Below are positions 1 to 7,295 of a stretch of DNA of 37,310 nucleotides, piece after piece. The notes beneath the pieces were generated by a model, which saw only the letters and a program-made list of their open reading frames with translations, had not been told where the DNA came from and did not search any database. The DNA is from Anaerobranca gottschalkii DSM 13577 (lineage in GTDB: Bacteria > Bacillota > Proteinivoracia > Proteinivoracales > Proteinivoracaceae). The stretch covers positions 1-37,310 of the forward strand of contig NZ_FOIF01000014.1 in NCBI RefSeq assembly GCF_900111575.1, read 5' to 3'. Position 1 is the first letter of the stretch, and the number at the start of each line of letters is the position of its first letter. Made by a program: the position numbers and the translations under genes.

Positions 1-189
1 CATAGCTATTAAAGCATAAATCATTGATGTTACTTCATAACCTTTTGGGCCTTTTGAATAACCAGATTTTCTTAAACTATAGGCTATTTTAGAAATGTCT
101 AATTGCGATAAAATCATTTCTAGCTTAGTTTCTTGTTGAAATTTTATAATTTCTTCAAAGGAAATTATGCTCATTTGTCGAATATACAT
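1..189 (-). CDS. Transposase, N-terminal part (runs off left edge)
   Basis: The first 63 codons of a transposase are visible on the minus strand. Translation begins MYIRQMSIISFEEIIKFQQE and contains RKSGYSKGPKGY about residues 40-51, a pattern I associate with the N-terminal domain of DDE transposases that precedes the catalytic core. The catalytic residues are outside the window. The start is placed at the ATG at 189-187, about 10 nt after an AAGGAG ribosome site; a second in-frame ATG lies at 174-172. The ribosome site and start overlap inverted copies of the terminal sequence, which suggests translational control of transposition. The family assignment is from memory of similar N-termini and is uncertain. 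Confidence 0.65.
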   Translation of the reverse strand, partial: MYIRQMSIISFEEIIKFQQETKLEMILSQLDISKIAYSLRKSGYSKGPKGYEVTSMIYALIAM

Positions 190-260
190 TTAGAGGTTTC
201 ACTCCTTTCGGATTATTTTGGTGCTACTTAATATATTCGACATTTTGGGGTGAAACCTCT
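176..260 (-). promoter_or_regulatory. Interleaved inverted repeats over transposase RBS and start
   Basis: On the minus strand the order is A (260-247), B (242-232), A' (205-192), B' (186-176). A pairs with A' over 13 of 14 bases and B pairs with B' over 11 bases, an arrangement that can form a pseudoknot rather than a simple hairpin. A' covers the ribosome binding site and B' lies just after the ATG. A transcript entering from outside the element would carry all four blocks, so it could hide the transposase start. Sequestration of this kind is known for IS10; here it is inferred. Confidence 0.5.
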
Positions 261-296
261 TTTTTGCTTTAAATAAATTTAATAAAATCAGCCTCT

Positions 297-1028
297 TTGA
301 ATTATGCAATTTCCTCAACTAAAAGAAATTATAGATTGTTTGCTAATATTCCTATATGTAGCCTTATAATACCATTTCCTTTTATCTTGAGGATGATAAT
401 ATTTTATGTATTTTTTTATAATTTTAGTCAAATAGCAATTTATATTTTGTTTTATGCCATTGCTACTGGAATATTTGATTACCATTCTTATATAAAAGAT
501 ATCTTTATCTTTGTTTTGCCTAATTCAGAAGGTAAAAACATTTTGTTGTTAAAAGAAAGTAACTATAAGTATAAAAATATGTTAATAAACAAAGTTAAAT
601 TATTTCAGAGATTATCTTTTTTTCAATTTGTAATTATAGTACTAATATTTAACATCGTAACTATTTCTTTAGGGATTTGTTCAATAAAATTAAATTTATC
701 TTTAGTAATATGGTCTTGTATAATTTTTTATTTTTCTCCATGGTTACATATTTATGGTGAGGTATATAATACAGATTTTTATTTTACTAATTATCAAGAA
801 ATCCAAGAAAAATCAATGTTAAAAAGGTTTTATAGTAAATTTTATAAAATTCCGAGAAAATTATTTGATTTCATGTATGGTTTTATAATATTTATTAGTT
901 TTTTGGACCTTGATACTATTTTGATTTTTGTTTTAAGTAATACTTTCTACCTCTTACTTTTCGCCTATATAATATTTGTGAACATAAACAAAGGAGAGAA
1001 TTTTTTCTATGGAAAGAACCTATTTTAA
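297..1028 (+). CDS. Multi-pass membrane protein, probably a 5'-truncated ABC permease
   Basis: This encodes about 243 residues dominated by hydrophobic Ile/Phe/Leu/Tyr segments; roughly six membrane spans can be read, with a charged loop at about residues 78-105. No start is convincing. The frame opens at a TTG (297) with no ribosome site, and an in-frame TAA lies at 270-272, only 10 bp from the insertion-sequence end. The likeliest reading is a permease that lost its 5' end to the insertion. An ABC ATPase follows at 1173 with a small membrane ORF between, so it probably was the membrane partner of that ATPase. I do not recognise a family; if an undetected upstream start exists outside the IS it would be a shorter intact protein. 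Confidence 0.5.
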   Translation: MNYAISSTKRNYRLFANIPICSLIIPFPFILRMIIFYVFFYNFSQIAIYILFYAIATGIFDYHSYIKDIFIFVLPNSEGKNILLLKESNYKYKNMLINKVKLFQRLSFFQFVIIVLIFNIVTISLGICSIKLNLSLVIWSCIIFYFSPWLHIYGEVYNTDFYFTNYQEIQEKSMLKRFYSKFYKIPRKLFDFMYGFIIFISFLDLDTILIFVLSNTFYLLLFAYIIFVNINKGENFFYGKNLF

Positions 1029-1149
1029 TAATAAGACTACTATTATCAAAATTATACTTCCTCTTATATTTATATATATTTTATCAATAATAACTGGATT
1101 TTATTTTGATGCAAGAAATGCTACAGAAATATTTGTATGCCTTACTTAG
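1009..1149 (+). CDS. Small membrane peptide, 46 aa
   Basis: A short reading frame begins MERTYFNNKTTIIKI and continues into a hydrophobic stretch (about residues 12-29) that could be one membrane span. The ATG at 1009 has a good AAAGGAG site at 990-996 and lies inside the last codons of the preceding permease-like gene, overlapping it by 20 nt in another frame. The ABC ATPase starts 23 nt downstream, so the three are probably co-transcribed. It could be a genuine small subunit or peptide, or the surviving N-terminus of a decayed second permease. No homologue is recognised. Confidence 0.45.
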   Translation: MERTYFNNKTTIIKIILPLIFIYILSIITGFYFDARNATEIFVCLT

Positions 1150-1172
1150 CAATAATTTAAGGAGGTTATTTT

Positions 1173-1805
1173 ATGTTTGAGATAAATAATTTAAGCTTTA
1201 GCTACGAAGATAAAAATATATTTGAAAAAGCAAATTTTTCAGTAGAAAAAGGTGAAAGAATTTGTTTATTAGGAGAAAATGGAGCAGGAAAGACAACTTT
1301 TTTAAGAATTTTATCAGGAAGTTTAAATGCAGAGATGGAAATAAGGTTTAATAACAATAGATATAATAGTATACGTGAAATTATAGATAAAATAGGATAT
1401 GTTCCAGATAAACCACATTTGTATGATTTTTTAACAGGTAAAGAAAACATAGAATTTTTGTTGAACATATTTAATGTCAATAATAAGTGGGAGGAAATTC
1501 AAGAATTATGTAGAAAATTTAATTTACATAATGACTTAGATGATTTAGTGAAAAATTATTCATTAGGGATGAAGCACAAACTTTATCTTATTTGTATATT
1601 AGTAAGGGATATAGATATTTTGCTTTTAGATGAACCATTAAGTTCGTTAGATATTGACTCCCAGAAAATTGCTTTAGAAAAATTTAAGTTATTTACTGAT
1701 AAAGGTGGCATAATAATATTTTCAACCCATATTGAATCAATTGAACAAAACATAGCATCAACAAAATATAAAATTGTTAATAAAAAATTATATAAATTAA
1801 ATTAG
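1173..1805 (+). CDS. ABC transporter ATP-binding protein
   Basis: A compact ATPase of 210 residues that would hydrolyse ATP to drive a membrane partner. Walker A (GENGAGKTT) lies at residues 34-42, the signature YSLGMKHK at 129-136, Walker B DILLLDEP at 148-155, and the switch His in STH at 186. The SLGM signature and short length fit the ATPases of ABC-2 type exporters (BcrA/CcmA-like), often used for antibiotic, peptide or polysaccharide export. The start has an AAGGAGG site. The obvious membrane partner is the protein at 297-1028, which looks 5'-truncated, so the transporter may be inactive. The 3' end at 1805 is followed by about 150 bp without a clear gene. Confidence 0.85.
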   Translation: MFEINNLSFSYEDKNIFEKANFSVEKGERICLLGENGAGKTTFLRILSGSLNAEMEIRFNNNRYNSIREIIDKIGYVPDKPHLYDFLTGKENIEFLLNIFNVNNKWEEIQELCRKFNLHNDLDDLVKNYSLGMKHKLYLICILVRDIDILLLDEPLSSLDIDSQKIALEKFKLFTDKGGIIIFSTHIESIEQNIASTKYKIVNKKLYKLN

Positions 1806-1958
1806 GAGACTTTTTTATAAATGGATATAATTTGCATTAGCTCCAGTTTCAGAATTTGATAACATCTTCTTAATAGTTAAACAAAAAATTACATATTGTC
1901 AAAAGATTATAAAGGATAGCAATTTCAATCTATATAATTTTTGGTTAGGGGGGCAGGC
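1806..1958 (+). other. Gap with possible coding remnant
   Basis: No intact gene is visible. A ribosome-like GGAGA and an ATG at 1821 lead to only 12 codons before a stop. In another frame, roughly 40 codons from about 1835 stay open without a start codon. The stretch may hold a decayed gene or peptide fragment next to the ABC ATPase, consistent with erosion of this accessory region. No terminator hairpin was found here. Confidence 0.3.
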
Positions 1959-3128
1959 ATGAAAAGACAAAAATTAGCGGATATTTTATGGCTTTTAGTA
2001 ATGTTAAGTGGTTTTATCATCTTTCTAAATGGTATTTCATTTTCTATTAAATATATAAATACATTTGCATCGATTATATTCACCACTTCACTATTATTTT
2101 TACCCTACTTTAAAAGGCCGAATTTATGGACTAAGGTCATAGCTTTTATAGGCTTTATATATATATTAATCGTTACAATGTTAAAGTATTCACTGATAAG
2201 AATACCCTTTTTAAGGTTCATAATTGTAATACCTGTTTTTTTATCTATAGGAGTTCTTATTATTAACATATTTTACCCAAGGCTTTTTAACGATAATAAA
2301 AAGGTTAAACATAAAGGTTACAATATAGAAGAAGTAAGTAATAAAGATGAATATGTTTTAGAACCTAAGCCATTGAAAAAACACCCAATTAAAGCTACGA
2401 TACTATATTTTTTATCTCAGTATCTATTATGCTTTTTAAATCCTTTACAGTTATACCAGATGCTTTTAATGTTTGTAGGTAATACAGTAGCAGTAATCAG
2501 AGGGGATGATGAAAGCTATGATTCTACATATAAGCAAAAAATAGAGTATAATTTACCTTTTTTAGGTGAGTGGATAGTCTATAATGGAGGAACCAATAAA
2601 GAAAATTCTCATTCGTGGGATATTATAAACCAAAGATATGCCTATGATTTTATAAAGATAGACTCTAATAGATCTTCTCATAAAAGTGATGGATATAGTT
2701 TAGAGGACTATTATTGTTATGGAGAACCAATAGTAGCACCGGCCGATGGCCAAGTGGTGGAGCTAAAAACTAATGTGGCAGATGCAAAAAAACCTGGAAC
2801 CATGCTAATAGATTTTTTATCCAAAGATATAAGAGGTAATTATGTAATTATAAAGCATGCAGAGGATGAATATTCAGTTATAGCCCACCTTATACCAAAT
2901 AGTATTGTAGTCAAAAAAGGGCAGTATGTAAAAAAAGGACAATTACTTGGAAAGTGCGGAAATTCAGGACATTCAACAGAGCCCCATTTACATTTTCATT
3001 TACAAAATAAGCAAAGTTTTTATTTTGCAAAAGGTGTTCCAATTAAATTTAGCAACATACAGATAAATGGTAATTATCATAGTGAAGCATTTATAAAGAG
3101 AAATGATAGGGTAAAGAACATTTCGTAG
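1959..3128 (+). CDS. Membrane-anchored M23 (LytM-type) metallopeptidase
   Basis: A 389-residue protein with four hydrophobic segments in its first 110 residues, a charged linker, another hydrophobic patch near 150-175, and a C-terminal M23 peptidase domain. M23 enzymes are zinc endopeptidases that cut peptidoglycan cross-bridges or stems. The domain shows the beta-roll pattern GEPIVAPADGQVVE, then VVKKGQYVKKGQLLGKCGNSG, ending in PHLHFH with His343, His345 and His347; His218 and Asp230 could supply the remaining zinc ligands. The ATG at 1959 is chosen over an upstream TTG (1941) because AGGGGGG precedes it at the right distance. Two small membrane proteins follow in the same direction. It may be a wall hydrolase or, given its neighbours, a bacteriocin-like or resistance factor; the latter is speculation. 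Confidence 0.8.
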   Translation: MKRQKLADILWLLVMLSGFIIFLNGISFSIKYINTFASIIFTTSLLFLPYFKRPNLWTKVIAFIGFIYILIVTMLKYSLIRIPFLRFIIVIPVFLSIGVLIINIFYPRLFNDNKKVKHKGYNIEEVSNKDEYVLEPKPLKKHPIKATILYFLSQYLLCFLNPLQLYQMLLMFVGNTVAVIRGDDESYDSTYKQKIEYNLPFLGEWIVYNGGTNKENSHSWDIINQRYAYDFIKIDSNRSSHKSDGYSLEDYYCYGEPIVAPADGQVVELKTNVADAKKPGTMLIDFLSKDIRGNYVIIKHAEDEYSVIAHLIPNSIVVKKGQYVKKGQLLGKCGNSGHSTEPHLHFHLQNKQSFYFAKGVPIKFSNIQINGNYHSEAFIKRNDRVKNIS

Positions 3129-3219
3129 GGATGTATATTATGAAAATTGATAATATGATAAAAATATTATGTGGTTAACATACCATATATTTCAGAGAAA
3201 TTTTGGGAGGAGATTTATC

Positions 3220-3480
3220 ATGGCTAAAACATATTATATTTCATATACAATTAGTTTATTTGCCCTTTTATTTAGTATTAAGTTCCCGTCAGGAATTTAT
3301 TTGGGGGAATTATTTGTTAAAAATTATTATAATAAACTGGTTATAGCCGGTATATTTATATTGAGTTATTATTATTCATTAAAAAGTGTTAAAAAAGTTA
3401 ACAAAAGGTATTTTCAGTTATATACCGTTATAGTATCAACTTTAATCTTTATATCTTTACTAACAAACTTATTTTGGTAG
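3220..3480 (+). CDS. Small membrane protein, 86 aa
   Basis: An 86-residue protein with about three hydrophobic segments (near residues 5-18, 38-50 and 66-83) and basic connecting loops. The ATG at 3220 is preceded by GGGAGGAG at a proper distance; the frame also opens upstream at 3169 but without a ribosome site. It sits between the M23 peptidase and another membrane protein, only 10 nt before the next start, so the three probably form one transcript. I recognise no family. Confidence 0.6.
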   Translation: MAKTYYISYTISLFALLFSIKFPSGIYLGELFVKNYYNKLVIAGIFILSYYYSLKSVKKVNKRYFQLYTVIVSTLIFISLLTNLFW

Positions 3481-3490
3481 GTGATATAAG

Positions 3491-4069
3491 GTGGGATCAT
3501 ATGTTTTAAGGATAAAAAAGAGGTATTTATTGATTTTTTTACTAGTTTTATTGTTGCTGGCAAATTCTATAGAATTTATGATTTTTGGCTTAGAAAAAAA
3601 TGAAGAGAGAATAAAAGAAGCAATAGAGGAATATTTAAAAGAAGGTGTGATAACTGAAGAGGAAGCTTTACAACTAAAAAGGGATTTTGAAGGAGGATTA
3701 AATAATGATTTAAGAGTAGTTATTTTAACTACTTTTACGTTGATAAGTTCTATTATAGGTTTGATTAAAATCTTAATTAACTCTTTTATATTGTTTACAT
3801 CCGGTATAATATCTAAAATAGAAGAAAACTATTCAACTTTTTTAAAAATCTTAGTATTAGCATCCTTCCCAATTATATTGATAAGAATATTAGAAACAAG
3901 CTTAGGAACTAATTTTAACTATGTAATAATCTATATAATAAAACTTTTATTTATTGCCTATTTATTGGGTTTTTACTCAACCAACAAATACAAAATAGTT
4001 GCTTCACTATCATTATTCACTTTATTTAATTTAATTATATTTAAAATATCTAATTTAACTCTATTTTAA
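3491..4069 (+). CDS. Membrane protein, 192 aa, unknown function
   Basis: The protein has an N-terminal membrane span (about residues 11-30), a charged helical segment rich in Glu and Lys (35-70), then four or five further spans to the C-terminus. The layout resembles YIP1-like or generic bacterial membrane proteins, but I cannot assign a family. The start is a GTG at 3491 shortly after GTAGGTGATATAAG, which overlaps the stop of the previous gene. It ends the M23 peptidase group; a separate promoter for the next transporter lies at 4093-4120. Confidence 0.6.
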   Translation: MGSYVLRIKKRYLLIFLLVLLLLANSIEFMIFGLEKNEERIKEAIEEYLKEGVITEEEALQLKRDFEGGLNNDLRVVILTTFTLISSIIGLIKILINSFILFTSGIISKIEENYSTFLKILVLASFPIILIRILETSLGTNFNYVIIYIIKLLFIAYLLGFYSTNKYKIVASLSLFTLFNLIIFKISNLTLF

Positions 4070-4092
4070 AATAAAATTTTCTCAATTGTTTA

Positions 4093-4120
4093 TTGAAATT
4101 TAATAATTTTGTGCTATGAT
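4093..4120 (+). promoter_or_regulatory. Promoter for the 4150-6355 ABC operon
   Basis: TTGAAA at 4093-4098 and TATGAT at 4115-4120 are separated by 16 bp, a good sigma-A type match. Transcription would begin a few bases later, about 20-30 nt ahead of the ATPase gene. Confidence 0.6.
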
Positions 4121-4149
4121 AGAAAAATAATACTTTCATAGACTGTGGG

Positions 4150-5079
4150 GTGCTTAATTTGGATAATATAGTTTTGACAACTGAGAACTTAACTAAAAAG
4201 TTCAAGAAAAAAACAGTAGTGGATAATTTAAATATCAGTATCCAACAAGGGGATATTTTTGGTTTTTTAGGTCCAAATGGTGCAGGTAAAACTACTACTA
4301 TTAGGATGTTAGTAGGTTTAATTAAACCTACCTCTGGGAAAATAACTATTTTTGGAAAGGATTTACAACAAGATTTTACTGAAGTTATTAAAGATATTGG
4401 AGCAATTGTTGAAAATCCGGAGCTGTACCCTTTTTATACAGGGAGACAAAACTTAATCCATTTTGCCAAGTTATCAGGGGAAGTAGATAAAAACAGAATT
4501 GAAGAAGTAATTAGGTTAGTTAGATTGGAAAATAGGATTGACACTAAAGTTAAAACATATTCTTTAGGTATGAGACAAAGGCTAGGATTAGCCCAAGCCT
4601 TACTAAACCGTCCTAAACTTTTGATATTAGATGAACCGACTAATGGTTTAGATCCTCAGGGTATGAAAGAAGTTAGGGAGATAATAAGTCATTTAGCCCG
4701 TGAAGAAAAAATAACTATATTTATATCTAGTCACTTGCTCCATGAAATTGAACAGTTATGTAACAAGGTAGCTATTATCTCTAATGGTAAATTAGTGGTA
4801 CAAGGGAAGGTAGAAGAACTACTATCTAAAGATCAGCAAAGGGCCAACATAGAGGTAGATAATGTTTCAAAAGCTATGGAAATACTCAATACCCTTCCCT
4901 TTGTACAAGAAGTAAAATCAGTAGATAATAAAATAAAAGTTAAATTTGTAGGGGATTCTCTAGGAAAAATCAATAAACATTTAGTACTTGGTGATATTGA
5001 AGTTAAATCTTTGGTAAAAGAAAATGGTCAATTAGAAGAATTCTTCCTTAACTTGACAGGGGGTGATCAAATTGCCTAA
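4150..5079 (+). CDS. ABC-2 type transporter, ATP-binding protein
   Basis: A 309-residue ATPase of the BcrA/CcmA/NatA type that powers export through the permease encoded next. Walker A GPNGAGKTT is at residues 41-49, the signature SLGMRQR at 138-144, Walker B KLLILDEP at 156-163, a D-loop after NGLD, and the switch His195 in SSH. A C-terminal domain of about 90 residues follows the catalytic core, as usual for this family. The frame can start at GTG 4150 or TTG 4159; the second has better spacing to GTGGGGTG and may be the real start. The gene overlaps the permease slightly, implying coupled translation. The substrate cannot be inferred from the sequence. Confidence 0.9.
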   Translation: MLNLDNIVLTTENLTKKFKKKTVVDNLNISIQQGDIFGFLGPNGAGKTTTIRMLVGLIKPTSGKITIFGKDLQQDFTEVIKDIGAIVENPELYPFYTGRQNLIHFAKLSGEVDKNRIEEVIRLVRLENRIDTKVKTYSLGMRQRLGLAQALLNRPKLLILDEPTNGLDPQGMKEVREIISHLAREEKITIFISSHLLHEIEQLCNKVAIISNGKLVVQGKVEELLSKDQQRANIEVDNVSKAMEILNTLPFVQEVKSVDNKIKVKFVGDSLGKINKHLVLGDIEVKSLVKENGQLEEFFLNLTGGDQIA

Positions 5080-6355
5080 ATTAACGACATTGATCGGCTT
5101 AGAAATTTCTAAAATGCTTCATAAAAAACGAATATTATTTGGTCTATCTTTTTTAATTTTGGTCTATATATTAATGGCCTTTGGAATATCAACTTTAGCA
5201 AACTTTGAGCAATCAGATAATCAAATACGGAGAGCTTTCCTTGAAGAAGAGCTTAAATTTTATCAAGAACAGTTAAATAGAACTGGGATATCAGAAGAAG
5301 AAAAGGAACATCTAAAAGGAGTTATAGAGGATATACAGTTACAGCTTGATTTGGGTTATGAAAAAGCTAGGGAAATTCAACTTAAAAGGGAGTTAGAGAC
5401 TGTAAATAATATCATTGCCGATGAAAGTTTACCCCCTGAAGTCAGAGAATCTTATAAGGCATATAAAGAAATCTTAGAAGCGAAAATTCAATATGGGGAA
5501 AACTCAGTTGAAGTTCGAAAACTGGAATATAAGCAAAGGCTTAAAGATATCGAGGAAACTTTAGCAAATGAACAAAATCTAACACCTGTGGAAAAAAGGC
5601 GTTTAGAATCAGAACAAAGGGAACTTCAACTGAGGATGGAACAATCTACTGTAGATAATCAATGGAATGCTTTTTCCCTACTACTCAATTACATTGTTGA
5701 TACTAGCAGTTTTTTCTTGCCCTTGATTATAATACTAGTTGCGTCTGAAGCTATCTCGGGAGAATACAGTTTAGGAACAATTAAATTACTATTAATCAAG
5801 CCTGTAACCAGGATGAAGCTATATATTTCCAAATACATTGCTTTAATGTTATACGGTGTTTTTGTATTCTTTTTCATTAGTGTCGTAGGTTATTTTATTG
5901 GTGGTTTTTTCGTCGGTTTTGGTGGATTTTTTGATACCAGAATTGTAGGTGGAGTAAACTTAGGAAGGGAATTTGGGTATATGATAGATTACTCTTCCGC
6001 ATATTTAATAACTAATTTTAGATATTATTTTCAAATTTTATTTTTACTACTAATAGTCATGGCAGTATTTATTGCTTTCAGTATGCTAATTTCAGTTTTC
6101 ACTAAAAGTGCTACTATCAGTTTAGTAGCAACTATGGGGTTAATAATTTTCGGAAGTATCATTAGTGGGATTTTTAGTCAATATTCCTGGAGCAAATACC
6201 TATTAATGCCCCACTTTGATTTATTAAGACACCTTGAAGGAAGGTTTATGTATTCAGGGGTAAGTTTAAATTTTTCAATTGCTGTAATAGTTATTTATAC
6301 GGTAATTTTTATGGTAGCTGGAATAGTTAGCTTTAAAGAAAAAGATATTCTTTAA
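5072..6355 (+). CDS. ABC-2 type permease with long coiled-coil insert
   Basis: A membrane partner for the preceding ATPase. It has one span near residues 22-45, then about 150 residues strikingly rich in Glu, Lys, Gln and Arg (about 48-205) that should form a coiled coil, then five or six spans to the C-terminus. ABC-2 permeases often have an extracytoplasmic loop here, but an insert this long and charged is notable. The start is placed at TTG 5072 because AGGGGGTGATC just upstream matches the 16S tail almost perfectly; the GTG at 5063 lies inside that ribosome site. It overlaps the ATPase gene by 8 bp. A hairpin follows at 6379-6424. Confidence 0.8.
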   Translation: MPKLTTLIGLEISKMLHKKRILFGLSFLILVYILMAFGISTLANFEQSDNQIRRAFLEEELKFYQEQLNRTGISEEEKEHLKGVIEDIQLQLDLGYEKAREIQLKRELETVNNIIADESLPPEVRESYKAYKEILEAKIQYGENSVEVRKLEYKQRLKDIEETLANEQNLTPVEKRRLESEQRELQLRMEQSTVDNQWNAFSLLLNYIVDTSSFFLPLIIILVASEAISGEYSLGTIKLLLIKPVTRMKLYISKYIALMLYGVFVFFFISVVGYFIGGFFVGFGGFFDTRIVGGVNLGREFGYMIDYSSAYLITNFRYYFQILFLLLIVMAVFIAFSMLISVFTKSATISLVATMGLIIFGSIISGIFSQYSWSKYLLMPHFDLLRHLEGRFMYSGVSLNFSIAVIVIYTVIFMVAGIVSFKEKDIL

Positions 6356-6378
6356 AGAATAAAAGTATAAAAAGTAAA

Positions 6379-6430
6379 GGGTTTATTAGGTTAACAAGGC
6401 AAATAATTAACCTCAATAAACCCTCTTTAA
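6379..6430 (+). terminator. Hairpin terminator after the ABC-2 operon
   Basis: GGGTTTATT (starting about 6379) plus GGTTAA pairs with TTAACC plus AATAAACCC ending at 6423, with one small bulge and a 12-nt loop. A weak T-rich tail (CTTTAATAATA) follows. It separates the transporter from the next gene. Confidence 0.6.
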
Positions 6431-6531
6431 TAATATAGAACAGATGTGAATTGATATGCAAAAAAGGATAAGAGATAGATGTGTAGAATAATAACTGGGG
6501 ATAGAAGGTTGTTAAGGGGAGGGTGATTAAA

Positions 6532-7122
6532 GTGGAAATTGATAAGAGAATATTAGTGGTAGTACTTATAGCTTTTTTCCCAATGATAATATTCGCAGCT
6601 TTGTTAGGAATGGGTTTTTTACTTGTTATACCTAGTGTAGTTTTAGGAGTTTTTCTATTTATAGTTATCATCGAAGGAATCTTTTACCTGTTAAAAAAAC
6701 TAAAAAGGGAAACAAGAATGAATGAGGAACTTTTTGAACTAAGAAAAGAAATTTGGTTTTGGGTAAACACTTTCTACTTTTTTGTTTTTGAGTTTTTTAA
6801 ATTTACCTGGTTGCCAATCCCATTTATTGCCTCATTTACTTTGCCTTATCTTAATAGGGATGTATTAGAGACCTTTGATGGCTTTAAAAAGGGAGAAGTA
6901 GATATTAAAGGGTTTTGGAAAAAATATTGGAAAGACCTTTCACACTCAGGTAATTCATTTTTCGATCTTTGGGTTAAACTTTATTTAGGAGTATATTTAA
7001 TCATCCGTGGCTTAGATTTTATAAACACAGACAAAGGGCCTTTAATAATATACAATTTATTAATCCTCTTTTTAGGTGTATATCTTATAACTTTATTTTA
7101 TAAGGATGTAAAAGAATACTAA
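6532..7122 (+). CDS. Membrane protein, 196 aa, unknown function
   Basis: The protein begins with two adjacent hydrophobic helices (about residues 5-50), has a basic/acidic cytoplasmic-looking stretch, an aromatic-rich segment near 70-95, and two more spans near 145-190. No enzyme motif is seen. The GTG at 6532 follows GGAGGGTGATTAAA, a strong ribosome site; the earlier GTG at 6523 is inside that site. It stands alone between a terminator-like hairpin and the iron-regulated promoter at 7172, so it is probably not part of the iron importer operon. Confidence 0.6.
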   Translation: MEIDKRILVVVLIAFFPMIIFAALLGMGFLLVIPSVVLGVFLFIVIIEGIFYLLKKLKRETRMNEELFELRKEIWFWVNTFYFFVFEFFKFTWLPIPFIASFTLPYLNRDVLETFDGFKKGEVDIKGFWKKYWKDLSHSGNSFFDLWVKLYLGVYLIIRGLDFINTDKGPLIIYNLLILFLGVYLITLFYKDVKEY

Positions 7123-7171
7123 AATAAAAATTATATTTAAAAATCTAAAAATTAGTATTTTATATTTCCTA

Positions 7172-7200
7172 TTGACAATAGTTAAGTTGAAGCTTATAAT
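7172..7200 (+). promoter_or_regulatory. Consensus promoter of the iron importer operon
   Basis: A perfect TTGACA at 7172-7177 and a perfect TATAAT at 7195-7200 are spaced by 17 bp. This is the strongest sigma-A promoter in the window, and it is followed directly by two Fur-like operators, as expected for a strong gene that is repressed when iron is plentiful. Confidence 0.85.
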
Positions 7201-7213
7201 CAAATTAGACAAG

Positions 7214-7275
7214 TGAAAAATATTCTCATTCTCAATACATATTATTTTTTTAAGACGAATTGAGAATGAATATCA
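7214..7275 (+). promoter_or_regulatory. Two Fur-like boxes in the fbp leader
   Basis: The sequence TGAGAATGAATATCA (7261-7275) closely matches the 7-1-7 Fur box TGATAATNATTATCA. A weaker match, TGAAAAATATTCTCA, lies at 7214-7228. In addition ATTCTCATTCTCAAT (7222-7236) and ATTGAGAATGA (7259-7269) are inverted to each other. All lie between the promoter and the ribosome site of a ferric-iron binding protein, so Fur repression is the obvious reading. Confidence 0.75.
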
Positions 7276-7295
7276 AAATCAATAGGAGGTATAAT

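Larger units (their letters stand above)
1..260 (-). mobile_element. Insertion sequence, right end (truncated by window edge)
   Basis: This is the end of an insertion sequence whose transposase reads leftward off the window. The outer end is about position 260, where the sequence AGAGGTTTCACCCC (minus strand, 260-247) is followed by TGTCGAATATA (242-232). Both blocks recur as complementary copies at 205-192 and 186-176, beside the transposase start. The other terminus is outside the window, so neither the exact boundary nor a target duplication can be confirmed. The family is not certain; a DDE transposase of the IS4/IS1182 sort is my guess from the N-terminus. Confidence 0.7.
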
